Positions 1 to 8,824 of a stretch of DNA of 64,000 bases are shown piece by piece. Source of the DNA: Promicromonospora sp. MEB111. Lineage in GTDB: Bacteria; Actinomycetota; Actinomycetes; Actinomycetales; Cellulomonadaceae. Below the pieces are notes generated by a model, which had not been told where the DNA came from, ran no database searches, and saw only the letters and a list, made by a program, of their open reading frames with translations. The stretch is taken from assembly GCF_030209445.1 (NCBI RefSeq), contig NZ_JARVSD010000005.1:203797-267796 (forward strand), read 5' to 3'. Each line of letters opens with the position of its first letter. Position 1 is the first letter of the stretch. Position numbers and translations under genes: made by a program.

Positions 1-28
1 CGTGCGCCGGTGTAGCCTCCTGCGCGAG

Positions 29-709
29 ATGAGCGAGCACGTGACCAGCGGCGACGGCGGCCTGCCCGCGCCCGACGACGGCCTCCCCGGCGCCCGGGCG
101 ACGCACCACGGCAAGCCGCCGATCCGCCTGATCTACGTGCCGGGGCTCGGCGACCGGATGCCGCCCCTGGTGCACCTCCAGCGCGAGGCGCTGCGCACCT
201 GGCGCGCCCTCGGGGTGCGCACCACGATGTTCCGCGTGCGCTGGTCGTCCGACGCGTCGTTCGAGGAGCGGCTGGACCGGCTCGACGCCCTGGTCGACCA
301 GTTCGAGCAGCGCGGCGAGCGGGTGGCGCTCATGGGCGCATCCGCGGGCGCGGGCGCCGTGCTCGCGGAGTACGCGCGACGCCGCTCGATCGTCGCCGTC
401 GTGATCATCGCCGGGAAGTTCCTCGAACCCGAGGACATCATCAAGCCCGTGCTCGAACGCAACGCGCCGTTCGCGCAGTCGCTGTCGACCGTGCCGAAGC
501 TCCTGGAGGAGCTGGGCCCGGACGACCGGGCCAGGATCCTGAGCCTGCGCTCGGCGCGGGACGGCGTGGTCGACGACGAGGACACCCTGCTCGAGGGTGC
601 CGTGAACGAGACGATGAGCGTGGTGGGCCACGTGATCGCGATCGGGTACGCGCTGATGTTCCGGGCGCGGCGGGTGGTGCGGTTCCTGCGCGAGGTCGTG
701 ACGGACTGA
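29..709 (+). CDS. alpha/beta-hydrolase-fold protein, function unknown
   Basis: About 226 residues, no close family recognised. After a polar, probably unstructured N-terminus, a strand (IRLIYVPGLGD, about residues 32-42) opens a Rossmann-like core, and GASAGAG near residue 109 has the shape of the nucleophile elbow (G-x-S-x-G) of alpha/beta hydrolases. A later D-rich segment (DGVVDDED) and a His in VVGHV could supply the acid and base of a triad; this is inference. The ATG at 29 is a reasonable start, but the frame is open to base 2, so the true start could lie outside the window. No signal peptide; likely cytoplasmic. It could equally be a non-catalytic member of the fold. Confidence 0.6.
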   Translation: MSEHVTSGDGGLPAPDDGLPGARATHHGKPPIRLIYVPGLGDRMPPLVHLQREALRTWRALGVRTTMFRVRWSSDASFEERLDRLDALVDQFEQRGERVALMGASAGAGAVLAEYARRRSIVAVVIIAGKFLEPEDIIKPVLERNAPFAQSLSTVPKLLEELGPDDRARILSLRSARDGVVDDEDTLLEGAVNETMSVVGHVIAIGYALMFRARRVVRFLREVVTD

Positions 710-742
710 GCCGGACCCGTGCCGTTCCGCGGCCCGGGGTGC

Positions 743-748
743 TACCGT
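743..748 (+). promoter_or_regulatory. putative -10 box of the oxygenase leader
   Basis: TACCGT fits the actinobacterial TAnnnT -10 consensus. A start about 7 nt downstream (near 755) would begin the transcript just before the folded leader at 759. No clear -35 is visible. Confidence 0.4.
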
Positions 749-754
749 GTCTCA

Positions 755-859
755 CATCGTGAGCACCTTCCTCTGTACCTGCTGTCGCCGCTGAGCGGTC
801 GCCCACCGGGCGACCCCCTGGCGCGTTTCCTCGCGCCGCCGACAGCAGCTCCTGCTCAC
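755..859 (+). ncRNA. structured 5' leader RNA, unknown class
   Basis: Nested inverted repeats form one compact fold. An outer helix pairs gtgagca (759-765) with tgctcac (853-859). Inside it ctgctgtcg (779-787) pairs with cgacagcag (840-848). That helix encloses two perfect hairpins: ggtcgccc/gggcgacc (797-815, 3-nt loop) and ggcgcg/cgcgcc (820-837, loop tttcct). It lies about 140 nt before the start codon of the oxygenase gene. The layout (promoter, outer helix, three-way junction) is what a riboswitch or attenuator would show, but I recognise none of the known class signatures. High GC makes chance pairing easier, so confidence is moderate. Confidence 0.45.
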
Positions 860-996
860 ATCGCATCCCCGTGCACACGCACCGGGCTCCCGCGCTCCTC
901 CGTCCGGAGGCGGCGGAGCACCCGGGCGAGGTCTCGGCGATGCCGGGGCGGCCGCCGTCGGCGCACCCACCCGGCACCATCGAAAGGACCCTCACC

Positions 997-2001
997 ATGC
1001 CCGGCATCCCCGTACTGGACCTCTCGCTGCTCGACGGCGGCCCCGACGACCAGGCCCGTTTCCGCGACGAGCTGCGGCGCGCCACCCACGAGGTCGGCTT
1101 CTTCTCCCTGGTCGGCCACGGCGTCCCGCAGGACCTGATCGACCGTGCGTACGCCACCGCCCGCGAGTTCTTCGCGCTCCCCGAGGAGCAGAAGCGCGCG
1201 ATCGAGAACGTCCACAGCCCCCACTTCCGCGGCTGGACGCGGATGGGCGGCGAACGCACGCTCGGCCGTGTGGACCAGCGCGAGCAGATCGACATCGGCG
1301 CCGAGCGGCCGGCCGTGCCCACGGGCCCCGGCGTCCCCGACTACTGGGCGCTGGAGGGCCCGAACCTGTGGCCCGAGGCTCTCCCGGCCCTGCGCGAGGT
1401 CGCCGAGGAGTGGCTGAGCCGGCTCGACGGCGTCGCGACCCGCCTGCTGCGGGCCTGGGCCGAGTCGCTCGGCGCGCCGTCGGACACGTTCGACGCCGTG
1501 TTCGAGCGGCCCTCGCCCCACCTGAAGATCGCCCGCTACCCGGGGGTGGAGGCGGCCGCGCCCGCACAGGGCGTCGGCGCGCACAAGGACCTTGGGGTGC
1601 TCACGCTCCTCTCCGTCGAGGACGGCAAGGCCGGCCTCCAGGTCGAGAAGGACGGCGAGTGGCTCGACGTCGTCCCGCCCGCCGGGGCGTTCGTCGTGAA
1701 CATCGGTGAGCTGCTGGAGATCGCGACCGACGGCTACCTCAAGGCGACGCTGCACCGCGTCGTGTCCCCGCCGGCGGGCACCGAGCGCATCTCGATCCCC
1801 TACTTCCACGGGCCCGCGCTCGACGCGACGATCCCCGACGTCGAGCTGCCGGAGGCGCTCCGTGCCGCCGCGCCGGGCGTGACGCTGGACCCGGCGAACC
1901 CGCTGCACGCGGTGTTCGGCGACAACTGGCTCAAGAGCCGGGTGCGGGCGCACCCGAACGTGGTGGAGGCGCAGCACCCGCACCTGCTCCAGACCGCGTG
2001 A
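997..2001 (+). CDS. 2-oxoglutarate/Fe(II)-dependent oxygenase, isopenicillin N synthase family
   Basis: 334 residues, normal for the family. The N-terminal DIOX_N region carries VGFFSLVGHGV (about residues 32-42), typical of non-haem dioxygenases. The C-terminal double-stranded beta-helix holds the iron ligands H196 and D198 (AHKD) and H253 (TLHRV), and R264-x-S266 (RISIPYF) binds 2-oxoglutarate. Such enzymes hydroxylate or desaturate small molecules; plant-like members include ethylene-forming and flavonoid-type enzymes. The substrate is not predictable here. Start chosen at ATG 997 because GAAAGGA lies 8 nt upstream, although the frame stays open upstream. The gene sits alone behind the structured leader at 755-859 and is followed by a 20-bp-arm hairpin at 2017. 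Confidence 0.85.
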   Translation: MPGIPVLDLSLLDGGPDDQARFRDELRRATHEVGFFSLVGHGVPQDLIDRAYATAREFFALPEEQKRAIENVHSPHFRGWTRMGGERTLGRVDQREQIDIGAERPAVPTGPGVPDYWALEGPNLWPEALPALREVAEEWLSRLDGVATRLLRAWAESLGAPSDTFDAVFERPSPHLKIARYPGVEAAAPAQGVGAHKDLGVLTLLSVEDGKAGLQVEKDGEWLDVVPPAGAFVVNIGELLEIATDGYLKATLHRVVSPPAGTERISIPYFHGPALDATIPDVELPEALRAAAPGVTLDPANPLHAVFGDNWLKSRVRAHPNVVEAQHPHLLQTA

Positions 2002-2016
2002 CGGTCCCGTCCCCCG

Positions 2017-2066
2017 CACGTGTCAGATCCACAGGTTCCCCGGGTGACCTGTGGATCTGACACGTG
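2017..2066 (+). terminator. long hairpin, TGTCAGA family copy 1
   Basis: Perfect 20-bp arms (cacgtgtcagatccacaggt and its complement) around a 10-nt loop, 16 nt after the oxygenase stop codon. No T-tract follows. The TGTCAGA...ACAGGT arm recurs at 36305, 37062 and 58793, so this is also a member of a dispersed repeat family. Likely an intrinsic-type terminator of the oxygenase gene. Confidence 0.7.
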
Positions 2067-2137
2067 GGGCGACAGCGGGGACGGGCTCGGAGTAGCCGGC
2101 CTTACGGATGCTTCAGAAACAGTGCGCATCCGGACCC

Positions 2138-2167
2138 TTGTCCCCGGTATCCCGGCGTCCGCAGACT
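2138..2167 (+). promoter_or_regulatory. promoter of leaderless rhodanese gene
   Basis: TTGTCC (2138-2143), an 18-nt spacer and CAGACT (2162-2167), then 6 nt to the ATG at 2174. A start of transcription on the ATG would give a leaderless mRNA; no ribosome binding site is visible. A 7-bp inverted repeat cggatgc/gcatccg (2105-2132) lies just upstream of the -35. Confidence 0.45.
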
Positions 2168-2173
2168 CTGGCC

Positions 2174-2593
2174 ATGACGATCTCCCAGGACACCTCCGCC
2201 GCCGTCGCCCACTTCGCGGGGCGCCTCGCCTTCGAGACCGACGTCAGCGACGTCCATGCGGCACTCGCCGCCAACAGCGCGTTCACGCTGGTCGACGTGC
2301 GCTCCCCGACCTCCTGGGACCAGGGCCACATCCCCGGCGCCGTGCACCTGCCCGGCGGCAAGGTACGCCTGCGGGCCGAGCAGACCGTCGACCGGGAGAA
2401 GCCCGTGGTCGTGTACTGCTGGGGTCCGGCCTGCAACGGCGCGACCCGGGCCGCCCTGGAGTTCGCGAAGCTCGGCTACGAGGTCAAGGAGATGATCGGC
2501 GGGTTCGAGTACTGGGTCCGGGAGGGTTTCGCCTACGAGACGGCGGCCGGCCCGGTGCAGCCGGAGGTGGACCCGCTGACGGCCCCGGTCTGA
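2174..2593 (+). CDS. single-domain rhodanese-like protein
   Basis: 139 residues forming one rhodanese domain. The signature DVRSPTSWDQGHIPGA-H (about residues 41-58) is intact and the active-site loop CWGPACNGA starts at C82, the presumed persulfide-carrying cysteine. The loop is one of the longer, CWGPxCNGA-type loops seen in bacterial single-domain rhodaneses of unknown partner. Role: sulfane sulfur transfer or persulfide handling; substrate unknown. Start at ATG 2174, 6 nt after a CAGACT box (see promoter), with no Shine-Dalgarno sequence. Stands alone between the oxygenase and the convergent response-regulator gene, whose stop lies 47 nt downstream. Confidence 0.8.
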   Translation: MTISQDTSAAVAHFAGRLAFETDVSDVHAALAANSAFTLVDVRSPTSWDQGHIPGAVHLPGGKVRLRAEQTVDREKPVVVYCWGPACNGATRAALEFAKLGYEVKEMIGGFEYWVREGFAYETAAGPVQPEVDPLTAPV

Positions 2594-2640
2594 CGCCCAG
2601 CTGCCGAGGCAAGCGCACCTTCAGGACGACGGCCGGTGGG

Positions 2641-3354
2641 TCACGCCGGGCGGTAGCGGTTCTCCGGGCGGCCCGTCGCGCCGTATCGCGGCGTGACCTG
2701 GGCGTATCCCTCCGTGACCAGGTGCTCCAGGTAGCGACGGGCGCTGACGCGCGACATCCCGACCGCCTCGGCGACCTCGGCCGCCGAGGCGTCGCGGGAC
2801 GCCGTCGTGCCACCGGCCGCGCCGTCCCCGCCGCACAGCCGGGCCAGCGCCTCCCGGACCAGGTCGCGGCTGCGGCCGGACAGCCCCTTGGGCACCCGGT
2901 CGGCGGAGCGCGGCCCGGCCAGGAGCTGGTCCACCTCGTCCTGGTCGAGGGTGTCCTGGGCCCGGCGCACGTCCTCGCGCCGCTGCCACACCTCGTCCAG
3001 CCGCTCCCGCAGCGCGGCGGACGTGAAGGGTTTGACCAGGTACGCCAGCACCCCGCCGGCCATCGCCTGGCGCACGCTGCCCAGCTCCCGGACGGCCGTC
3101 GTGGCGACGACGTCGACCGGGGGCCCCGGCAGCATCCGCAGCCGCTGCAGCACGTCGAGCCCGCCGATGTCCGGCAGGTGCAGGTCGAGCAGCACCAGGT
3201 CGGGGCGCAGCGCGGACACGAGGCGCAGCGCGTCCGCGCCGGTGCGTGCCTCGCCCACGACGACGAACCGGGGGTGGCTCTCCACGAAGCCCCGGTGCAC
3301 GGTCGCGACCGCGGGATCGTCCTCGACGACGAGCGTCCGCGCCTGCCCGGTCAC
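2641..3354 (-). CDS. CitB/DpiA-family response regulator
   Basis: 237 residues. The receiver domain (about 1-122) has acidic residues VEDD at the N-terminus, phosphorylatable D57 in LLDLHLPD, T in VATTA and K in LVKPF. The C-terminal part (about 170-237) contains a winged-helix segment (SAAEVAEAVGMSRVSARRYLEHL) characteristic of CitB/DctR regulators rather than LuxR or OmpR types. GTG start at 3354 overlaps the stop of the kinase gene by 4 nt, so the two are translationally coupled. Predicted to activate the divergent tctCBA operon in response to a tricarboxylate or dicarboxylate; that pairing is inferred from position and from the known role of CitAB/DpiBA systems. Confidence 0.85.
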   Translation of the reverse strand: MTGQARTLVVEDDPAVATVHRGFVESHPRFVVVGEARTGADALRLVSALRPDLVLLDLHLPDIGGLDVLQRLRMLPGPPVDVVATTAVRELGSVRQAMAGGVLAYLVKPFTSAALRERLDEVWQRREDVRRAQDTLDQDEVDQLLAGPRSADRVPKGLSGRSRDLVREALARLCGGDGAAGGTTASRDASAAEVAEAVGMSRVSARRYLEHLVTEGYAQVTPRYGATGRPENRYRPA

Positions 3355-4700
3355 GACGCTGCCTCCGGAACCTCGGCACCCGCGCGAGCCCCAGCACCCG
3401 CACCGGCTCCCGCCCGAGCCCGCCCCACGCCTGCTGCCACCGGCACCGGCAGCTCGACCCGCACGCACGCCCCGCCCAGGTCGCCGGTCCCGAGCACCAC
3501 CTCGCCGTCGCGCCGGTCCACCACCCGCCGCACCAGGGCCAGGCCGATGCCCCGGCTGTGCTCCCGGTCGCCCGGCACCTTCGTGGAGAACCCCGCCTTG
3601 AACACCTGGTGGTGCAGCGACGTGGGGATGCCGGGGCCGTCGTCGTCCACCTGGAGGCACAGCCGCGCCCCCTCGGTCCCGAGCAGCACGCGCACCCGGC
3701 CGTCCGGCCCCGCCGCGTCGACCGCGTTGTCGATCAGGTTGCCCAGCACGATGAGGGCGTCGGTGTGCAGCGCGGAGGCGTCCGGCGTCGTCGGCGCGTC
3801 GAGCACGGACTCGTCCGCGACGTCGAGCGCCACGCCCCGCTCCCGCGCGGTGATCGCCTTGACCAGCAGCAGCGCGGCGATCTCGGGGGACCGGACGCCC
3901 GGCGCGACGGCGGACGCGGTGAGCAGCCCGCCGTGGCCGGACCGCTCGATGAAGGCGACCGCCTCCTCCGTGCGACCCAGCTCCAGGAGCCCCGAGATGA
4001 CGTGCACCGTGTTGGCGAACTCGTGCGACTGGGAGCGCAGGGCGTCCGTGAGCCCGCGGGTCTCCAGCAGGGTCGCGATGTCCTCGGGTTCGAGCAGGTA
4101 GATCCTGCGGCGCACCAGGCGCGTCACCCAGGCCGCGCAGAGCACCCCGACGACGGCGGCCACGGCGAGCGCGGCGAGCAGCCAGCCCCGGTCGTCGGTC
4201 AGGTCGGCGCGCAGCTCGGACTCCAGGATCCCGACGCTGGCGGTGCCGATCACCGGGGCGGGCGAGGAGTCGTCGGCCGCGTCGCCGAAGACGGGCACCT
4301 TGACGCGCCACGACGTGCCCAGGGTGCCGGTCTGCGTGCCCGTCCACACCTTCCCGGACAGCGGCACCGACGGGTCCGTCGAGACCCGCTGCCCGATCTG
4401 CTCCGGGTCGGGGTGGGAGTAGCGCACGCCGTGCTCGTCGGTGACGACCACGTACGTGACCTCGGAGGCCTCGCGGATCACCTCGGCGATCGGCTGGATC
4501 GTCGCGGCCGGGTCCTCGTCGTCGAACGCGTCGTGGATCGCGGGCAGGCGCGCGACCGACTGGGCCACGCCGGACATGCGGTCGACGTAGGCCTCGCGGA
4601 GCTGTCGTTCCTGCAGGGTGGAGGCCACGAGCCCGGTCGTGCACACGAGCACGAGCACGATGACGACCTGCAGCGCCAGGAGCTGCACCCGGAGCGTCAT
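3351..4700 (-). CDS. CitA/DpiB-family sensor histidine kinase
   Basis: 449 residues. Two membrane helices (about 6-28 and 165-190) flank a roughly 135-residue extracytoplasmic sensor with PDC-like sequence (VTYVVVTDEHGVRYSHPDPEQIG), as in carboxylate sensors CitA and DcuS. H226 in QSHEFANTVHVISGLLELG is the phosphoacceptor of the CitA-type H-box, and the ATPase domain shows the N-box (LGNLIDNAVDA) and G-boxes (DDGPGIP, RGIGLALV). A cytoplasmic PAS domain usual in CitA is shortened here. ATG at 4700 chosen because GAGAAG lies 5 nt upstream; an in-frame GTG lies 12 nt further up. Divergent from tctCBA, 203 nt away; likely senses its substrate. Confidence 0.85.
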   Translation of the reverse strand: MTLRVQLLALQVVIVLVLVCTTGLVASTLQERQLREAYVDRMSGVAQSVARLPAIHDAFDDEDPAATIQPIAEVIREASEVTYVVVTDEHGVRYSHPDPEQIGQRVSTDPSVPLSGKVWTGTQTGTLGTSWRVKVPVFGDAADDSSPAPVIGTASVGILESELRADLTDDRGWLLAALAVAAVVGVLCAAWVTRLVRRRIYLLEPEDIATLLETRGLTDALRSQSHEFANTVHVISGLLELGRTEEAVAFIERSGHGGLLTASAVAPGVRSPEIAALLLVKAITARERGVALDVADESVLDAPTTPDASALHTDALIVLGNLIDNAVDAAGPDGRVRVLLGTEGARLCLQVDDDGPGIPTSLHHQVFKAGFSTKVPGDREHSRGIGLALVRRVVDRRDGEVVLGTGDLGGACVRVELPVPVAAGVGRARAGAGAGAGARAGAEVPEAAS

Positions 4701-4903
4701 CGCTCTTCTCACGGGGGCCAGTGTGCACCGGTTCGTCGTCGGCGCGGTAGCCGCGCGGCGTGACCGAAACGACCACAACCTTCGTTGCGACCAGAACCGG
4801 GGCGGCACGGCCGCCGCTCCCTACGCTCACGCCCGGACGGACAGAGGACCGGCGGCGTAGCCGGCCCCGACCGTCCGCACACGCATCCGCTCGAGGAGGA
4901 GAC

Positions 4904-5905
4904 ATGCGCATCATCCGGTCCGGGGCTGCCCCCGTCGGAATCGTCCTGGCCCTGGCGCTCGCCGGCTGTTCGGTCCTGGAGTCGAACGGCGGTGGCGGCG
5001 ACACCGCGATCGACGAGCTCAGCATCGTGGTGCCCGCCGGGCCCGGTGGCGGCTGGGACCAGACCGGCCGCGCCATGCAGGCCGACCTGCAGGAGGAGGG
5101 CCTGGTCGGCTCGGCCACGGTCACCAACGTGGACGGCGCGGGCGGCACGGTGGGCCTGGCGAACATCGCCAACGCCACCGACCCGAACACCCTGCTCGTG
5201 ATGGGCCTGGTCATGGTGGGGGCCGTCGAGACCAACCAGTCGCAGGCCCGGATCGAGCACACGACCCCGATCGCGCGCCTCACCGAGGAGCAGGAGGTCA
5301 TCGTGGTGCCGAAGGAGTCGCCGTACCAGAACGTCGACGACCTCGTCGCCGACATCAAGGAGAACGGCAAGAAGGTCTCGATCACCGGCGGGTCCGCGGG
5401 CGGTACCGACCACATCCTCGCCGGGATGCTGATGCAGGCCGGCGGCATCCCGTCGGAGAACATCGGCACCAAGCTCAACTACATCGCCTACTCCGGGGGC
5501 GGCGAGTCGCTGGCGGCGCTGCTCGGCAACAACGTGAGCGCGGGCATCTCGGGGGTCAGCGAGTACGCGGAGCAGGTCGCCGCGGGCGAGCTGCGGGCGC
5601 TCGCCGTCTCCGGCGAGGAGCGCGTCGAGGCCCTGCCCGACACGCCGACCCTCACCGAGGCCGGGTACGACGTGGTCCTCACCAACTGGCGCGGCGTGGT
5701 CGCCCCGGGCACGATCGACGACGCCGAGCGGGAGGCGCTGACCACCACGGTCACCGAGCTCGCCCGGTCCGAGTCGTGGCAGGCCACGCTCGAGGAGAAG
5801 GGCTGGGACGACGCCTTCCTCGCCGGCGACGAGTTCGACACGTACCTCGAGGGCAACATCGCGGAGTCCCTGGCGGTGCTCAAGGACATCGGGCTCGTCC
5901 GGTGA
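4904..5905 (+). CDS. tctC: tripartite tricarboxylate transporter solute-binding lipoprotein TctC
   Basis: 333 residues. A signal peptide ends in the lipobox LAGC with C22 as the lipidated residue, so the protein is anchored outside the membrane. The body has Bug/TctC family features: VPAGPGGGWDQTGR near the N-terminus and NVDGAGGTVGLANIAN, which form the ligand-binding loops, then GGSAGGTDHI and YSGGGESLAALLGNNV. It delivers a tricarboxylate or related organic acid to TctA/TctB. Start at ATG 4904 with GAGGAGGA upstream. First gene of tctCBA: its stop overlaps the GTG of tctB. Probably controlled by the divergent CitAB-like pair. Confidence 0.9.
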   Translation: MRIIRSGAAPVGIVLALALAGCSVLESNGGGGDTAIDELSIVVPAGPGGGWDQTGRAMQADLQEEGLVGSATVTNVDGAGGTVGLANIANATDPNTLLVMGLVMVGAVETNQSQARIEHTTPIARLTEEQEVIVVPKESPYQNVDDLVADIKENGKKVSITGGSAGGTDHILAGMLMQAGGIPSENIGTKLNYIAYSGGGESLAALLGNNVSAGISGVSEYAEQVAAGELRALAVSGEERVEALPDTPTLTEAGYDVVLTNWRGVVAPGTIDDAEREALTTTVTELARSESWQATLEEKGWDDAFLAGDEFDTYLEGNIAESLAVLKDIGLVR

Positions 5906-6507
5906 CGTCGGACGGTACGGCGCCCGAGGCGCCCGCCCGCGCGGGTGAGCCGACGGCGGAGGCCGGCCCTCCGCCGTCGGGCACCCCGGGCCCAGGGGTG
6001 GACGAACGGCCGCGCCGCAGGTGGGGCGAGCTCGTGCTGGCCCTGGCCACGACCGCCCTCGGGGCCTACGTGCTGGTGGCCGCCGGGAGCATCACCGTCC
6101 CGGGCTCGACCAACACGCTCGGCCCCCGGGCCTTCCCGTACCTGGTGGGCGGCATGCTCGTCGCCGCGGGCGTCGTGCTGACCGTCCTGATCCTGAGCGG
6201 CCGGGCCGGCGAGGAGGAGGGCGGCGAGGACGTCGACCCCACCGTCCGGACCGACTGGCTCACGGTCGTGCTGCTCGTGGTCACCCTGGTGGTGCACGTG
6301 TTCGCGATCAACGTCGTGGGCTGGCCGTTCGCCGCCGCGCTCCTGTTCGCGGGCGCCGCGGTGATCCTGGGCGCCCGCCCGTGGTGGCGCGCCGCACTGG
6401 TCGGGCTCGTGCTGGGCCTGGTCATCCAAGTGATCTTCGGCGGGCTGCTGGGGCTGTCGCTCCCGGCCGGGCCGCTGCTGGAAGGGGTGCCGTTCCTCCG
6501 TGGATAA
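5902..6507 (+). CDS. tctB: tripartite tricarboxylate transporter small membrane subunit TctB
   Basis: 201 residues. A proline-rich cytoplasmic N-terminus of about 35 residues is followed by four hydrophobic helices (roughly 43-62, 75-93, 115-135 and 140-180), matching the four-helix TctB fold; the family is usually 140-170 residues, the extra length being the N-terminal tail. GTG start at 5902 overlaps the tctC stop (GTGA), and its own stop overlaps the start of tctA by 8 nt, so the three are translationally coupled. Needed for TctA function. Confidence 0.85.
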   Translation: MTSDGTAPEAPARAGEPTAEAGPPPSGTPGPGVDERPRRRWGELVLALATTALGAYVLVAAGSITVPGSTNTLGPRAFPYLVGGMLVAAGVVLTVLILSGRAGEEEGGEDVDPTVRTDWLTVVLLVVTLVVHVFAINVVGWPFAAALLFAGAAVILGARPWWRAALVGLVLGLVIQVIFGGLLGLSLPAGPLLEGVPFLRG

Positions 6508-8002
6508 CTTCTCGGCCCTGATCGACGGGTTCGCCACCGTGCTGCACCCGATGTACCTGCTGTACGCGCTGTTCGGCGTGTTCATCGGTACCGCGGTGGG
6601 CGTGCTGCCGGGCATCGGCCCGGCCATGGCCATCGCCCTGCTCCTGCCCCTGACGTACACGCTGGAGCCGACGGCGGCGATCATCCTCTTCGCCGGCATC
6701 TACTACGGCGGCATGTACGGCGGATCGACCACGTCGATCCTGCTCAACACCCCCGGCGAGTCTGCCTCGATCGTCACGGCGATCGAGGGCAACAAGATGG
6801 CGCGCGCCGGGCGCGGTGCCGCCGCGCTCGCCACGGCCGCCATCGGCTCGTTCGTCGCAGGCTCGCTCGCCACGGTGGCGCTGACCTTCCTGGCGCCCGT
6901 GATCGCCCGCTGGGCGGTGCAGCTCGGCGAGCCCGACTACTTCGCCCTCATGGTGGTCGCCTTCGTGACCGTGGGCGCGCTGCTCGGCTCCTCGGTGCCC
7001 CGCGGCATCGCCGCGCTCGCCCTCGGCCTGTTCCTCGGGCTGGTCGGCACGGACACGCTGACCGGCCAGCAGCGCTTCACGTTCGGCGTGCTCAACCTGG
7101 CCGACGGGATCGACGTCGTGATCGTCGCCGTCGGGCTGTTCGCCGTGGGGGAGGCCCTGTACGTGGGCTCGCGGATGCGGCACGGCCCGGTCCGGATCAT
7201 CCCGGTCGAGAAGGGCTGGCGCACCTGGATGAAGCGAGACGACTGGCGCCGGTCCTGGAAGCCGTGGCTGCGCGGCGCCGCGATCGGCTTCCCGGTGGGC
7301 ACCATCCCGGCGGGCGGGGCCGACGTCGCGACCTTCCTGTCCTACGCCGCCGAACGCCGGCTCGCCGGTCCGCGGCGCAAGCAGTTCGGCAGGGGCGCGA
7401 TCGAGGGCGTCGCCGGTCCGGAGGCCGCCAACAACGCGGCGTCGTCGGGCGTGCTCGTCCCGCTGCTCACCCTGGGCCTGCCCACGACGGCGACGGCGGC
7501 GATCATCATCGTCGCCTTCCAGTCCTACGGCATCCAGCCCGGCCCGCTGCTGCTGCAGAGCGAGTCCGCCCTGGTGTGGGCGCTGATCGCCAGCCTCTAC
7601 ATCGGCAACCTCATGCTGGTGGTGCTGAACCTGCCGCTGGTGGGCATGTGGGTCAAGGTGCTGCGCATCCCGCGGCACTACCTGTACGCGGGCATCCTCC
7701 TGTTCGGCGCGCTGGGCTCCTACGCGCTGAACTTCTCGCCCGTGGACGTGCTGCTCCTGGCGCTCATCGGCCTGGCCGGGTTCTTCATGCGCCGGTACGG
7801 GTACCCCGTGGCCCCCCTCGTGGTCGGCATGATCCTCGGCCCGATGGCGGAGGACCGGCTGCGCCGGTCCCTCGCCATCAGCCAGGGCGACCTGACCTAC
7901 CTCGTGTCCAGCCCGTTCGCCGCGACCGCGTACGTCGCGATCGTGGTGCTCCTGGTCGTGGGCCTCTGGCTCAAGCGTCGCGAGCGGGCCGAGGAGGCCT
8001 AG
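6500..8002 (+). CDS. tctA: tripartite tricarboxylate transporter large permease TctA
   Basis: 500 residues, the usual TctA size, with about eleven membrane helices. Family landmarks are the first conserved loop [19 protein letters not shown] (about 32-50), the segment [21 protein letters not shown] (split over about 70-92) and, in the second half, [15 protein letters not shown] and [16 protein letters not shown]. These glycine-rich re-entrant loops repeat in the two halves and bind the substrate. It couples Na+ or H+ flux to uptake of citrate-like acids delivered by TctC. GTG start at 6500 inside the tctB 3' end. Last gene of the operon; the SDR gene follows 9 nt later with its own promoter-like box. 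Confidence 0.92.
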   Translation: MDNFSALIDGFATVLHPMYLLYALFGVFIGTAVGVLPGIGPAMAIALLLPLTYTLEPTAAIILFAGIYYGGMYGGSTTSILLNTPGESASIVTAIEGNKMARAGRGAAALATAAIGSFVAGSLATVALTFLAPVIARWAVQLGEPDYFALMVVAFVTVGALLGSSVPRGIAALALGLFLGLVGTDTLTGQQRFTFGVLNLADGIDVVIVAVGLFAVGEALYVGSRMRHGPVRIIPVEKGWRTWMKRDDWRRSWKPWLRGAAIGFPVGTIPAGGADVATFLSYAAERRLAGPRRKQFGRGAIEGVAGPEAANNAASSGVLVPLLTLGLPTTATAAIIIVAFQSYGIQPGPLLLQSESALVWALIASLYIGNLMLVVLNLPLVGMWVKVLRIPRHYLYAGILLFGALGSYALNFSPVDVLLLALIGLAGFFMRRYGYPVAPLVVGMILGPMAEDRLRRSLAISQGDLTYLVSSPFAATAYVAIVVLLVVGLWLKRRERAEEA

Positions 8003-8005
8003 GGT
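8000..8005 (+). promoter_or_regulatory. -10 box giving a leaderless SDR mRNA
   Basis: TAGGGT ends 6 nt before the ATG at 8012, overlapping the tctA stop codon. There is no Shine-Dalgarno sequence in between, so transcription and translation probably start together. Confidence 0.45.
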
Positions 8006-8011
8006 GCCCTC

Positions 8012-8791
8012 ATGGGTACAGCACTGATCACCGGCGGGTCCGCCGGCCTGGGCCTGGAGTTCGCACGACAGCTCGGGGCGGCCGGGCACGACCTGGTGCT
8101 GGTGGCGCGCGACGACCGGCGGCTGGCCGACGTCGCCGCCCAGCTCCACGCCGCCACGGGCGTGGCCGTCGAGGTCCTGCCGGCGGACCTCTCCGTGCCC
8201 GACGACGTCGCGCGGGTCGCGCGGCGGCTCGCCGTCGTCGGCGGCCGGCCCGAGGACGGCGACCTGCGCCCCGTCGGGCTGCTCGTCAACAACGCGGGGT
8301 TCGCGACGAGCTCGCCGTTCTCGACCGGCCGGATCACCACCGAGCGCCGGGGCATCGACGTCATGGTCAAGGCCGTCGTCGAGCTCAGCCACGCCGCCGT
8401 CGGGCAGATGCTCGAACGGCGGCGCGGCGCGATCCTGAACGTCGGCTCCGTCGCCGCCCTCACCGCGGGCGGCTCCTACGCCGCCGCCAAGGCGTACGTG
8501 CGCACGTTCAGCGAGTCGCTGGCGGCCGAGCTCAAGGGCACCGGCGTCACGGTCACCGTGGTGGCCCCCGGGTTCACGCACACCGAGTTCCACGCGCGGG
8601 CGGGCATCGCCGAGTCCGCCATCGTCCCGGAGTGGGGCTGGCTGGAGGCCGAGGACGTGGTCCGGACGGCGCTCGCGGACGTGCGCCGCGGCGTCGTGCT
8701 CTCGACACCCTCGGTGCGCTACAAGGTCGCCTCGGCGGCCCTGCGGATCATGCCCCGGTGGGCCGTCCGGGCGGTCGGCAGCTACCGCTGA
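8012..8791 (+). CDS. short-chain dehydrogenase/reductase
   Basis: 259 residues, classical SDR length. The cofactor motif TGGSAGLG (about 7-14) and the N-terminal strand with VLVARDDRRL suggest NADP(H) preference (Arg after the second strand). LVNNAGF (about 91-97) and the catalytic S146, Y156 and K160 (SYAAAK) are present. The C-terminal VVAPGFTHTEFH is typical of the DltE/YqjQ-like subgroup of SDRs with an unknown carbonyl substrate. Although it starts 9 nt after tctA, the TAGGGT box before its ATG argues for separate transcription. Convergent with corA. Confidence 0.85.
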   Translation: MGTALITGGSAGLGLEFARQLGAAGHDLVLVARDDRRLADVAAQLHAATGVAVEVLPADLSVPDDVARVARRLAVVGGRPEDGDLRPVGLLVNNAGFATSSPFSTGRITTERRGIDVMVKAVVELSHAAVGQMLERRRGAILNVGSVAALTAGGSYAAAKAYVRTFSESLAAELKGTGVTVTVVAPGFTHTEFHARAGIAESAIVPEWGWLEAEDVVRTALADVRRGVVLSTPSVRYKVASAALRIMPRWAVRAVGSYR

Positions 8792-8824
8792 CGAGGCCCG
8801 GCCTGTCGGCGCGCGGCGCCCCCG

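Noticed and set aside
2641..5478. A very long open frame (945 codons) on the minus strand across the two-component genes
   Set aside because: It only reads a receiver-like sequence in its last quarter; the rest is the shadow of the kinase and tctC genes. The response regulator starts at 3354.
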